A stretch of DNA of 64,000 bases from DASVDE01 sp036381235 (lineage in GTDB: Bacteria > Actinomycetota > Thermoleophilia > Solirubrobacterales > 70-9): the NCBI GenBank assembly GCA_036381235.1, contig DASVDE010000009.1, positions 1-64,000 of the forward strand. Direction: 5' to 3'. The first letter of the stretch is position 1. Each line of letters starts with the position of its first letter. Both the position numbers and the translations under genes were made by a program. Under the pieces are notes generated by a model, which saw nothing but the letters and a program-made list of their open reading frames with translations, had not been told where the DNA came from and made no database searches. This document shows, piece after piece, positions 17,164 through 25,259 of this stretch.

Positions 17164-17173
17164 GGCGGAGACC

Positions 17174-18481
17174 TTAGACGACGGCCAGATCGTCGAAGCG
17201 GTGAAGCTCGGCAACGGGGACCTTGGCGTGGACGAGGACGCCGTCGTCGCGGTCGGTGCGGTCGAGTTCGCCCGCCACTTCGTGCAGCTCGTGCAGTCGC
17301 GCCCCTTCCGTGTAGGGCACGAGCAGCTCGACCTCGGCCAGGGTCTCCTCGAAGGTGGCCTCGATCCGGTCGCGCAGCTCCTCGAGCCCTTCGCCTGTGA
17401 GCGCCGAGACCAGCACGGCGTCCGGGTGTTGCAGGCCGGCGTCATGACGGGCGTCCTCGTCGAGCAGATCGGACTTGTTGAGGACGAGCAGACGAGGCTT
17501 ATCGCCGGCGCCGATCTCCACCAGCACCTCATCGACCGCTCTCATGTCGGCCAGCCGCCGCTCTTCGGGCGCCGCCGCATCGACGACGTGCAGGATCAGG
17601 TCGGACAGGACGGTTTCCTCCAAGGTGGCCTTGAAGGCCTCGACCAGCTGATGGGGCAGCTTCTCGATGAAGCCGACCGTGTCGGTCAGCAGATAGGAGC
17701 GACCGGACAGCTCGAAGCTGCGGGTCGTCGGGTCGAGCGTGTGGAAGAGCCTGTCCCCCACCCCCGCTTCGGCGCCTGTGATCGCGTTCAGCAGCGTCGA
17801 CTTGCCGGCGTTGGTGTACCCCGCCAGCGCCACCCTTGGCACTGCGGAGCGCTCCCGGCGCGCCCGCATCGTCTGCCGGGTCCTCTCCAATCGCCCCAGC
17901 CGTCTGCGCAGGGCCGCGATCCGGTCGCGGGCCAGCCGTCGATCGGTCTCGATCTGGGACTCTCCCGGGCCCCTGGTGCCGATCCCACCTCCGAGCCGCT
18001 CGAGGTGCGTCCATAGCCCCCTCATCCGCGCCAGGTTGTATTCGAGCTGAGCCAGCTCGACCTGCAACTTGCCCTCGGCGGAGTGGGCGTGGTCGGCGAA
18101 GATGTCGAGGATCACCGCAGTGCGATCGATCACCGGCACGCCCAGGGCAGCCTCCAGGTTGCGCTCTTGGCGTGGCGCCAGCTCATCGTCGCAGGCGATC
18201 AGGTTCGCGTCGCGGGCGGTTATCTCGGCCTTCAGCTCCGCCAGCTTGCCCCGCCCGAAGTAGCGGTCGGGATCAGGTGCCTCGCGCTGCTGCACCATCT
18301 CCCCCGCGGTGGCGACCCCGGCGGTGCGCAGCAGCTCCTTCAACTCGGCCAGCGGGTCGCCCTCCTCGCTGCCGCGGACCCCGATTGCCACAGCTCGCTG
18401 CCGAGCGCGCGGGTTGGAGATCCCGGCGCCATTGCCGCCGTAGCGCGTCTGCGTGTTGCGGCCATTTCGCGAACGTTGCAC
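17174..18481 (-). CDS. hflX: Ribosome-associated GTPase HflX
   Basis: A 435-residue GTPase that splits stalled or hibernating 70S ribosomes. The N-terminal HflX domain (about 30-210) contains FGRGKLAE and the glycine-rich GGGIGTRGPGE motif. The G domain has the P-loop GYTNAGKST (221-229), switch II DTVGF and NKSD. It starts at GTG with a basic 25-residue leader that may be partly extra. In many actinobacteria hflX lies in the miaB-miaA-dapF neighbourhood; here it is on the same strand as those genes but separated by two plus-strand genes. dut follows. Confidence 0.94.
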   Translation of the reverse strand: MQRSRNGRNTQTRYGGNGAGISNPRARQRAVAIGVRGSEEGDPLAELKELLRTAGVATAGEMVQQREAPDPDRYFGRGKLAELKAEITARDANLIACDDELAPRQERNLEAALGVPVIDRTAVILDIFADHAHSAEGKLQVELAQLEYNLARMRGLWTHLERLGGGIGTRGPGESQIETDRRLARDRIAALRRRLGRLERTRQTMRARRERSAVPRVALAGYTNAGKSTLLNAITGAEAGVGDRLFHTLDPTTRSFELSGRSYLLTDTVGFIEKLPHQLVEAFKATLEETVLSDLILHVVDAAAPEERRLADMRAVDEVLVEIGAGDKPRLLVLNKSDLLDEDARHDAGLQHPDAVLVSALTGEGLEELRDRIEATFEETLAEVELLVPYTEGARLHELHEVAGELDRTDRDDGVLVHAKVPVAELHRFDDLAVV

Positions 18482-18507
18482 TCCAGCCCATTGTAGGGTT
18501 GCGGCCC

Positions 18508-19503
18508 ATGAAGGTTTTCGTGACCGGGGGCACGGGCTTCATCGGAGGCGAGGTCGCCCGCCAGCTCCGCGCGCGCGGCGATCAGGTGGCCTGCCTGGTT
18601 CGCACCCCCGAGAAGGGCAAGAAGGTCGCCGAGCTGGGCTGCGAGCTGGTGTCGGGAGATCTTGGCGACCGCGAGGCGCTGCAACAGGGGATGGCCGGCT
18701 GCGACGCCGTGATTCACGCCGCTGCGATGTATGAGGTCGGAATCCCCAAATCGCAGCACCCTGCGATGTGGGAGGCAAACGTCGCCGGGACCGAGAACGT
18801 GATGCGGGCCGCGCTCGAGGCCAAGGTGCCGAGGATCGTCTACGTCTCGACGGTCGGCGTCTTCGGCAACACGCACAAACAGGTGGTCGACGAGTCCTAC
18901 GAGCACCCGGGCAGGGAGTTCACCTCCTACTACGAGGAGACCAAGCTCGAGGCGCACAAGCTGGTCAAGCGGATGATCGCCGAGCAGAGCCTGCCCGCGA
19001 TCATCGTCCAGCCGGGCGGGGTCTACGGCCCCGACGACACCTCGCAGGTCGCCGACCTGCTGGAGCAGTTCTTCGCCGGGAAATTGCCGCTGCTCCCCTT
19101 TCCCGAGCTGGGCATCTGCCTCACCCACGTCGAGGACATCGCGGGCGGCATCCTGCTCGCCCTCGAGAAGGGGAAGCTCGGCGAGACCTACGTCATCAGC
19201 GGGCCGGTGACCACGATGCGCGAAGCGATCGAGACGGTCGCCGGTGCCACCGGCCGCAAGGCCCCCAAGCGCGCGATGCCGGTGGCGCTGTTGAAGGCGA
19301 TGGTGCCGATCGGGCCTCTGGTCGGAAAGATGATGGGGCAGCCTCCAAACCTGCGCGAGCTGATCTCCTCGGCCGACGGGGTCACGTTCTGGGCCAGTCA
19401 CGAGAAGGCGACCCGCGAGTTGGGCTACTCCCCGCGCGGCCTCGAGGAAGGCCTGCGGCAGACGCTCGCAGCCGACGAGCGGTTCCCTCCCCCTGCCGGT
19501 TAA
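18508..19503 (+). CDS. NAD(P)-dependent epimerase/dehydratase-family protein (extended SDR)
   Basis: A 331-residue extended SDR. TGGTGFIG at residues 7-14 binds the dinucleotide, the active site has STVGV and YEETK (Tyr-x3-Lys), and PGGVYGP follows, as in dihydroflavonol-4-reductase-like enzymes. Substrate is open: a sugar nucleotide, sterol or aldehyde are all possible. The ATG at 18508 places the Rossmann motif at the very N-terminus. It is divergent from hflX with 26 nt between starts and is followed by a long inverted repeat. Confidence 0.85.
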   Translation: MKVFVTGGTGFIGGEVARQLRARGDQVACLVRTPEKGKKVAELGCELVSGDLGDREALQQGMAGCDAVIHAAAMYEVGIPKSQHPAMWEANVAGTENVMRAALEAKVPRIVYVSTVGVFGNTHKQVVDESYEHPGREFTSYYEETKLEAHKLVKRMIAEQSLPAIIVQPGGVYGPDDTSQVADLLEQFFAGKLPLLPFPELGICLTHVEDIAGGILLALEKGKLGETYVISGPVTTMREAIETVAGATGRKAPKRAMPVALLKAMVPIGPLVGKMMGQPPNLRELISSADGVTFWASHEKATRELGYSPRGLEEGLRQTLAADERFPPPAG

Positions 19504-19567
19504 GGAGTCGGGAGAGGACTCGCCGGAGCAACAGCGGGGAGGCTCCCTCGAATCCTCCCCCGACTCC
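19504..19567 (+). terminator. Long imperfect inverted repeat, possible terminator
   Basis: Arms at 19504-19518 and 19553-19567 pair over 15 positions with one mismatch. A small nested GGGA/TCCC hairpin lies in the 34-nt loop. It starts directly after the epimerase stop and ends 14 nt before the MBL gene start. There is no U-tract. It could be a terminator of the U-less actinobacterial kind or a processing site between the two plus-strand genes. Confidence 0.45.
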
Positions 19568-19581
19568 CATAAGCTGCCGCG

Positions 19582-20424
19582 GTGCGGGTGATAGATGTCA
19601 TGCACTTGGGCCGACCCCACGTGATCGGCTGCTGGGAGGTCGACGGGGCGCTGGTCGATCCCGGCCCTCAGTCCTCGATGGGGACTCTGCTCGAAGCGCT
19701 AGGCGACGAGCGGCCCCGGGCGATCGTCCTCACCCACATCCACCTCGATCACGCGGCCGCAACCGGCGCCCTCGTACGGCACTGGCCGGACCTCGAGGTC
19801 TACGTCCACGAGCGCGGCGCCCCCCACCTGATCGACCCCTCGAAGCTGCTGGCCAGCGCCGAGCGGCTCTACGGCGACGATATGGAGCGCCTCTGGGGCG
19901 AGATCGTCCCGGTGCCGGCGGAAAACGTCAGGGCGCTCAGCGGCGGCGAGGCCGTCCTCGGGATGCGAGTCGCCTACACCCCGGGGCACGCCTCCCACCA
20001 CGTCTGCTACCTGCATGAGGACTCAGGAACGGCCTTCACCGGCGACGTCGCCGCGGTTCGAATCCTCCCTTCCAGCTTGATCCTGCCGCCCACGCCTCCT
20101 CCCGACATCGACGTCGAGGCCTGGGAGGACTCGATCGGGATCGTCGAGGGCTGGAAACCGGCGCGGCTGGCCCTCACCCACTTCGGCGCGGTCGAGGATC
20201 CCCTCCCCCATCTGGCTCAGGTGCGGGAGCGACTCCGCGAGGAGGCCGCCTTGGCACGCGACCTCTCCGAGGCCGATTACGAACAGCGCCATCGCGAACG
20301 GGTGGCGGCGAGCGCCGACCCCGAAGTCGCGGAACAGCTGCTGCAGGCGCTGCCGCCCGAGTACCAGTGGCGCGGCCTCGACCGCTACTGGCGCAAGAAG
20401 GCAGAGCGAGAAGCCTCTAGCTGA
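19582..20424 (+). CDS. MBL-fold metallo-hydrolase
   Basis: A 280-residue metallo-beta-lactamase-fold hydrolase. The metal motif THIHLDHAA (HxHxDH) is near residue 51, a further His lies in TPGHASHH, Asp in TGDVAA and His in LTHFGA, giving a full binuclear site. The C-terminal 60 residues form an extra helical region. The family includes lactonases, glyoxalase II-like and thioester hydrolases; the substrate is unknown. It starts at GTG, and its 3' end overlaps the convergent dapL by 8 nt. Confidence 0.85.
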   Translation: MRVIDVMHLGRPHVIGCWEVDGALVDPGPQSSMGTLLEALGDERPRAIVLTHIHLDHAAATGALVRHWPDLEVYVHERGAPHLIDPSKLLASAERLYGDDMERLWGEIVPVPAENVRALSGGEAVLGMRVAYTPGHASHHVCYLHEDSGTAFTGDVAAVRILPSSLILPPTPPPDIDVEAWEDSIGIVEGWKPARLALTHFGAVEDPLPHLAQVRERLREEAALARDLSEADYEQRHRERVAASADPEVAEQLLQALPPEYQWRGLDRYWRKKAEREASS

Positions 20425-21586
20425 GGTGCTCGCGCATCCGCTCGACCGCTTCGGCGATGCGGTCGTCGGGGGTGGTGAGGGAGATGCGGAAGAAGCCCTC
20501 CCCGCTCGGCCCGTACATCGAGCCGGGTGAGACGATCACCCCCGCCTCCTCCAACACCAGCTCGGCGAAGGAGGTCGAGGTGTGGCCCTCCGGCACCGGC
20601 GCCCAGACGTAGATCGTGCCCTTCGGCGCCTGCACCTCGACGCCGATCTGGCGCAGGGCATCGACGACGAGGTCACGGCGACGCGCATAGGTCTCGTTCA
20701 TCCGCTCCAACGGCCCGCTCGGGCCACGCAGGGCGGCGGCACCGGCCAGCTGCACCGCTTCGAAGAGGCCGGAGTCGACGTTGGTCTTCAGCCGCCAGTA
20801 GGTCTCGACCGCCCCGGCGTTGCCGAGGATCGCCGCGCAGCGCCAGCCGGTCATGTTGTAGCCCTTGGAGAGGGAGAAGACCTCCACTCCGACCTCTTTG
20901 GCGCCGGGTGTGGCGAGAAAGCTCGGTGCGACGTAGCCGTCATAGGTCGTCTCCGAGTAGGCGTTGTCGTGAACGACGAGGATCTCGTGCTCACGGGCGA
21001 AAGAGACGACCAGCTCGAAGAAGCCCTCGGGGACGACCGCGCCGCTGGGGTTGTTCGGGTAGTTGAGGAACATCAGGCGCGCCTTCGCCGCCACCTCCGC
21101 CGGCACGGCGCTGAGATCCGGGGCGAAGCCCAGCTCGGGCACCAGCGGCAGCAGCTCCGCCGTCGCGCCGGCGAGGATTGGACCGCCGGTGTAAACCGGG
21201 TAGCCGGGGTCTGAGGCGAGCGCAACCCCACCCGGATCGAGGAAGGCGAAGCAGAGGTTGTAGATGCACTCCTTGGCGCCGATCGCCGGGATCACCTCGC
21301 TCTCGGGGTCGATCTCGACACCGAAGCGGCGGTCGTAGAACTCGGCGAAGGCCTCGCGGAACTCAGCCCGGCCGCGGTTACTGGGGTACTGCTGGTTGGC
21401 CGGGTCGGCGACGGCCGCCTGCATCGCCTCGACGATGTGAGGGTAGGTCGGCTCGTCGGGGTCGCCGATCCCGAGGCTGATTACGTCGACGCCGGCGGCA
21501 CGCTTGTCGGCGACGCGTCGCTCCAGCTCGGCGAACATGTAGGGAGGCATCGCCTCCAGGCGCTTGGACGGATCAGCGATTCCCAT
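20417..21586 (-). CDS. dapL: LL-diaminopimelate aminotransferase (DapL-type)
   Basis: A 389-residue class I/II PLP aminotransferase. LNYPNNPSGA (174-183) and the Schiff-base lysine K241 in SLSKGYNMTGWR match DapL and close relatives. DapL converts tetrahydrodipicolinate directly to LL-diaminopimelate, bypassing the acylated intermediates. The assignment is supported by its position 12 nt after dapF and by dapA and dapB elsewhere in the window. A related aminotransferase (for example alanine or methionine type) cannot be excluded from sequence alone. Confidence 0.82.
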   Translation of the reverse strand: MGIADPSKRLEAMPPYMFAELERRVADKRAAGVDVISLGIGDPDEPTYPHIVEAMQAAVADPANQQYPSNRGRAEFREAFAEFYDRRFGVEIDPESEVIPAIGAKECIYNLCFAFLDPGGVALASDPGYPVYTGGPILAGATAELLPLVPELGFAPDLSAVPAEVAAKARLMFLNYPNNPSGAVVPEGFFELVVSFAREHEILVVHDNAYSETTYDGYVAPSFLATPGAKEVGVEVFSLSKGYNMTGWRCAAILGNAGAVETYWRLKTNVDSGLFEAVQLAGAAALRGPSGPLERMNETYARRRDLVVDALRQIGVEVQAPKGTIYVWAPVPEGHTSTSFAELVLEEAGVIVSPGSMYGPSGEGFFRISLTTPDDRIAEAVERMREHLS

Positions 21587-21598
21587 GGGCGCGGAAAT

Positions 21599-22438
21599 CT
21601 AAAGGTCCGCGAGCGCGCGCAGCAGCTCGGCCGAGAGCTCACCCGCGCAAACGGGCTCGGCCCAGCCGCTCAGCCGCACGTCGAGATCGTCTGAGACCTC
21701 GACCTCCAGCTCACCGCCATCCAGCTCGACCGTGAGCGGGCTGGGAGCGCCGCCGAGAAAGGCAGCGACCGCGGCTCCGCTGGCGCCCGTCCCGGAAGAG
21801 AGCGTCTCCCCCACCCCGCGCTCGAAGATCCGCGCCCGCACTCGGCTGCCGTCGACCCGGAAAAAGGAGACGTTGGTCCGATTCGGGAACAGCTCGCTGC
21901 TCTCGATCTCCGGACCGATCGCGGCGATGTCGAGATCCTCGACCTCCCCCCCGACCTCGATAGCGCACTGCGGGTTGCCGATCGATACGTGTTGGAACGT
22001 CCATTCCCGCCCACCGGCGCGCAGCGAGCCCTTGCCATCCGGACCACCCGAGGGAAACTCCTTCGAAGCGATCGAAGCCCTTCCCATCTGCACCGAGCAG
22101 GTTCGCTCCGAGGTGATCGTCGGCGTGATCGGGCCGGCCGCAGTACGGATCGTGAACGTGTCCGCGTCGGTCCAGCCGTGGCGGCGCAGGTAGAGGATCG
22201 CCTCCCTCGCGCCGTTCCCCGAGAGCTCTGCCTCCGACCCGTCGGGGTTGAAGATCCGCAGCTCTGCGACGAACTCGGCGCTTTCGCTGCGCGAGAGCAG
22301 CAGGATCCCGTCCGCTCCCAATCCGAAGTGCGGATCGCAGATCCGCCGAACGCGCTCCGCCGTCAGCTCCCAGGGCAAGTCCTCCGTTTCGAAGATCAGG
22401 TAGTCGTTCCCCAGCGCCTGCCACTTCTCGAAATTCAT
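21599..22438 (-). CDS. dapF: Diaminopimelate epimerase homologue lacking both catalytic cysteines
   Basis: A 279-residue DapF-fold protein. Substrate-binding elements are intact: LGND near residue 9, IFNPDGSEA, GNGAR, GNPQCA, RTN and ERGVGET. Normal DapF uses two cysteines as acid/base, in NGxRC and ACGTG. Here the first position is E79 (codon 22202-22204, GAG) and the second S215 (codon 21794-21796, TCC). The frame is open with no frameshift. It may be a variant epimerase with a different acid/base pair, an enzyme for another substrate, or inactive. It lies 12 nt upstream of dapL, so a role in diaminopimelate synthesis is still likely. Confidence 0.8.
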   Translation of the reverse strand: MNFEKWQALGNDYLIFETEDLPWELTAERVRRICDPHFGLGADGILLLSRSESAEFVAELRIFNPDGSEAELSGNGAREAILYLRRHGWTDADTFTIRTAAGPITPTITSERTCSVQMGRASIASKEFPSGGPDGKGSLRAGGREWTFQHVSIGNPQCAIEVGGEVEDLDIAAIGPEIESSELFPNRTNVSFFRVDGSRVRARIFERGVGETLSSGTGASGAAVAAFLGGAPSPLTVELDGGELEVEVSDDLDVRLSGWAEPVCAGELSAELLRALADL

Positions 22439-22495
22439 CCCGCCAGCCTATTTGGACGGCGAGTGTTCAGTTGCGGGCGCCATAGCGATCAAAAG

Positions 22496-23239
22496 TCACC
22501 ACTCGCCGAGGGCGTTGACGATTTCGGCGGCGACGTCCTCGTCGCTGCGGCCTGTGCGATCGATTGCCAGCAGGTTCGGGATCTTGCGCATCCAGGTCAG
22601 CTGGCGCCGGGCGTAGTTGCGGGAGCGCTTCTTCATCGCCTCGATGTCGCCGCCCAGCAGCTCGTCGAAGCCGAGCGCCTTGCGGGCGGTGCGCGACGGC
22701 TCGGCGGCCTCGGCTCGCCGCACCTCCTCCGCCGCGCCCCCGGCGACGATCGCCTCGGTCCTCGCATCGATCCGCTCGTAGAGAAGCTCCCGCTCCATAT
22801 CGAGGCCGACGATCAAAGTCGGGTGTCGGGTCTCGGGCGACCACAGCTCGGAGTCCTCGGCCCCCGGCGGCGCCTTCACCAGCGACAGTTCCGCCAGGGC
22901 CGCCCGCAGATACAGCCCGGTCCCCCCCACCACGATCGGCCGCCTCCCCGCCTCCAACGCGGCATCCACCTCGGCATGGGCCAGCGGCATGTAGTCGCCG
23001 ACAGAGAAAGGCTGGGTCACGGGCACGAATCCGACCAGCTTGTGCTCCAGCTTCGCCTGCTCTTCGGGCGAGGCCGCCCCGGTGAGAACGGACATCCCCT
23101 CATACACCTGCAGCGCATCGCAGGAAATCGCCACCGCCTCACCCCTCAGAAGCTCTGAAACCGCGATGGCCACGCCGGTCTTCCCGACCCCCGTCGGCCC
23201 GAAAATCGCGAGCACGGTGGCTTCAGGGGGAGTCGGCAC
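22496..23239 (-). CDS. miaA: tRNA dimethylallyltransferase, short form
   Basis: A 247-residue MiaA, which adds the dimethylallyl group to A37 of tRNAs reading UNN codons. The P-loop is FGPTGVGKT (about 14-22), followed by SCDALQVYEGM (usually ADSxQVYxxM) and VGGTGLYLRA. The C-terminal RNYARRQLTWMRKI motif is intact. Typical MiaA proteins are about 300 residues; this one lacks most of the tRNA-binding insertion domain and the far C-terminus. It follows miaB, which acts next on the same nucleotide, after 95 nt containing an inverted repeat. Confidence 0.88.
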   Translation of the reverse strand: MPTPPEATVLAIFGPTGVGKTGVAIAVSELLRGEAVAISCDALQVYEGMSVLTGAASPEEQAKLEHKLVGFVPVTQPFSVGDYMPLAHAEVDAALEAGRRPIVVGGTGLYLRAALAELSLVKAPPGAEDSELWSPETRHPTLIVGLDMERELLYERIDARTEAIVAGGAAEEVRRAEAAEPSRTARKALGFDELLGGDIEAMKKRSRNYARRQLTWMRKIPNLLAIDRTGRSDEDVAAEIVNALGEW

Positions 23240-23252
23240 TACCCCTCACTCA

Positions 23253-23304
23253 ACTTTTTCGGTGAAGCGGCGGCGGCTATCCGCGGGCGAATCGCCGAAA
23301 AAGT
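23253..23304. repeat. Inverted repeat between miaB and miaA
   Basis: Arms 23253-23265 and 23292-23304 pair over 13 positions with one G-T wobble, around a 26-nt GC-rich loop. Each strand reads ACUUUUUCGG at the 5' side and CCGAAAAAGU at the 3' side, so the U-run is in the ascending arm and this is not an intrinsic terminator. It may be an RNA processing or stabilising hairpin in the miaB-miaA message. Confidence 0.5.
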
Positions 23305-23334
23305 ACAAGCCGTTCGGGGCAGCACCGAATCCCC

Positions 23335-24654
23335 TCAGGCCATGCGGCTCAGCAGCTGTTCCGTGCCGTTCAGAGTGGTCGATGTCGCCGCGTCGATCTG
23401 AACGCTGACGAGCTCACCAGGGGCAGCAGTGCCATCGAAGTTGACCGTCTTGTTGTGGCGGGTGCGGCCGCGAAGACGACTGGGATCCGTGCGACTGGGG
23501 CCCTCGACGAGAACCTTAATCTCTCGTCCGACAAAGCGCTGGGCGCGTTCGGTGGCGCGGCGCTGTACCAGCTCGACCAAGCGTTCCATCCTCTCCCGCT
23601 TTACCGGATGCGACACCTGATCGTCCATCGTGGCCGCCTCGGTCTCTCGCCGTGGAGAGAAGACGAAGGTGAAAGCACCGTCGTAGCCGACCTCCTCGAC
23701 GACCTCCAGCGTCTGCTCGAAGTCCGCCTCGGTCTCACCCGGGAAGCCGACGATGATGTCGGTGGTGATCGCGCAGTCGGGGACGTGCTCGCGGATCAGC
23801 GCAACCCGGTCCATGTAGCGCTGTCGATCGTAGGTGCGCCGCATCCGTTTGAGGATTTGACTGGAGCCCGACTGCAGCGGCAGGTGGATGTGCTCGCATA
23901 GTGCCGGCAGCTCGGCATGGGCGCGAATCACGTCCTCCTTCATGTCCTTCGGGTGCGGGCTGGTGTAGCGGATGCGATCGATCCCCTCGACCGCGTCAAC
24001 GCGAGCCAGCAGCTCCGCGAAGCCGATCCGCACCCCCTTCGGCAGGTCGCGGCCGTAGCTGTTGACGTTCTGGCCCAGCAGCGTCACCTCGCGCACGCCG
24101 TCGGCGGCCAGCGCCCGCGCCTCGGCGATCAGCTCCTCTGGGTCTCGACTGACCTCCCGCCCCCGGGTGGAGGGAACGATGCAGTAGGAGCAGCGGCAGT
24201 TGCACCCCTGAGAGATCTGAAGCCAGCCCTGGAACTCGCGCTCGCGACGAGCCGGGAGGTGGCCGGAGAAGTCCTCGAACTCGAAGTAGCCCTGGGCGCT
24301 GAGCGAATCCGAGTTGAGGAACTCCGCGAGCTTGTGTATCTGCCCCGGCCCGAAGGCGACGTCGACGAAGGGGAAGCGGCGAAACACCTCGTCCTTGACC
24401 GACTGGGCCCAGCACCCCCCCACGCCGACCACTCGCTCCGGGTTCTCCAACTTGAGCCGCTTGGCCTCGCCGAGATGGGCGATGAAGCGATTGTCGGCCG
24501 ACTCGCGAATCGAGCAGGTGTTGAACAGGATCAGGTCGGCGCCGTCGCGACTCTCGGAGCGCTCATAGCCGAGCGACTCGAGCATTCCTTGCATGCGCTC
24601 GGAGTCGTGCACGTTCATCTGGCAACCGAACGTCGTTACGTGGTACTTGGGCAC
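23335..24654 (-). CDS. miaB: tRNA-2-methylthio-N6-dimethylallyladenosine synthase
   Basis: A 439-residue radical-SAM methylthiotransferase. The N-terminal UPF0004 domain carries C11, C47 and C81 for the auxiliary cluster. The radical-SAM cluster is C151, C155 and C158 (CNCRCSYC). A C-terminal TRAM domain (about 370-437) binds tRNA. MiaB adds the 2-methylthio group to the isopentenyl adenosine made by MiaA, which is encoded next. The 43 nt upstream separate it from the cytochrome c gene. Confidence 0.95.
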   Translation of the reverse strand: MPKYHVTTFGCQMNVHDSERMQGMLESLGYERSESRDGADLILFNTCSIRESADNRFIAHLGEAKRLKLENPERVVGVGGCWAQSVKDEVFRRFPFVDVAFGPGQIHKLAEFLNSDSLSAQGYFEFEDFSGHLPARREREFQGWLQISQGCNCRCSYCIVPSTRGREVSRDPEELIAEARALAADGVREVTLLGQNVNSYGRDLPKGVRIGFAELLARVDAVEGIDRIRYTSPHPKDMKEDVIRAHAELPALCEHIHLPLQSGSSQILKRMRRTYDRQRYMDRVALIREHVPDCAITTDIIVGFPGETEADFEQTLEVVEEVGYDGAFTFVFSPRRETEAATMDDQVSHPVKRERMERLVELVQRRATERAQRFVGREIKVLVEGPSRTDPSRLRGRTRHNKTVNFDGTAAPGELVSVQIDAATSTTLNGTEQLLSRMA

Positions 24655-24697
24655 GGCACCAGGGTAACGCGGCGCCCTGCCTGCGGTGCCCGGGCTC

Positions 24698-25228
24698 TCA
24701 GCCCTGTCCGGCGACCGCGGCGACGTAGGCGGCGACCTCTTCGGCCTGCTTTCCCGAGTAGAGCCCCGGAGGCATCACCCCGGCGCCGGTGCCGCCGATC
24801 CGAATCGCCACTTCGACCGTTTGCGCGTCGGGCTGGAGCGTGTCGAGGTCGGGGCCGACGGTGCCGGTCGCACCGGCAGCGGCCAGCGTGTGGCAGCTCG
24901 CGCAGGCCCCCGTGAAGAGCTCCTCGCCCGGTCCGATCACCGGCGCCGGCGCTTCGGCCTGCCCTGACTCCACCGGCTGTTGCTGGCCCTCCTCCTGCAC
25001 TGCTTGCTCGTTCGCCTTTTGCAGCGCCGGCTCTTCGTGCTTCTCCTCGTCCTTGGCATGTAGGACCGCGAAGGTCGTCGAGCAGCCGACCAGGATCGCG
25101 AACCAGAGCACAACCAGCGGGAATGCCCTGCCGGGGAATTTCTCGGAGCGAAGGCCGATGAAGCTCAGCACCACCGCCGAGGCGGCGAGAGCGATCCCGC
25201 AGGCGTAGAAAAGGTCACCGTTGCTCAT
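24698..25228 (-). CDS. Membrane-anchored c-type cytochrome
   Basis: A 176-residue protein with two N-terminal hydrophobic helices (about 7-27 and 36-58), a charged Glu/Gln/Ala linker (60-95), and a C-terminal class I cytochrome c domain. The heme site is CASCHT near residue 110 and the likely axial Met is in GVMPPGLY. It should carry electrons on the outer face of the membrane. The ATG at 25228 is chosen because upstream in-frame sequence is antisense-like and outside the domain. Its place directly between recA and miaB, where actinobacteria usually have recX, is unexpected. Confidence 0.85.
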   Translation of the reverse strand: MSNGDLFYACGIALAASAVVLSFIGLRSEKFPGRAFPLVVLWFAILVGCSTTFAVLHAKDEEKHEEPALQKANEQAVQEEGQQQPVESGQAEAPAPVIGPGEELFTGACASCHTLAAAGATGTVGPDLDTLQPDAQTVEVAIRIGGTGAGVMPPGLYSGKQAEEVAAYVAAVAGQG

Positions 25229-25259
25229 GCGCCGCGGAATCTTATTGACGCAAGCGGCC

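Noticed and set aside
21599..22438. Frameshift or sequencing error in dapF
   Set aside because: Motifs on both sides of each changed position are in the same frame, and both replacements are single clean codons.
23253..23304. miaB-miaA inverted repeat as an intrinsic terminator
   Set aside because: The U-run is in the 5' arm on both strands, with no U-tract after the stem.
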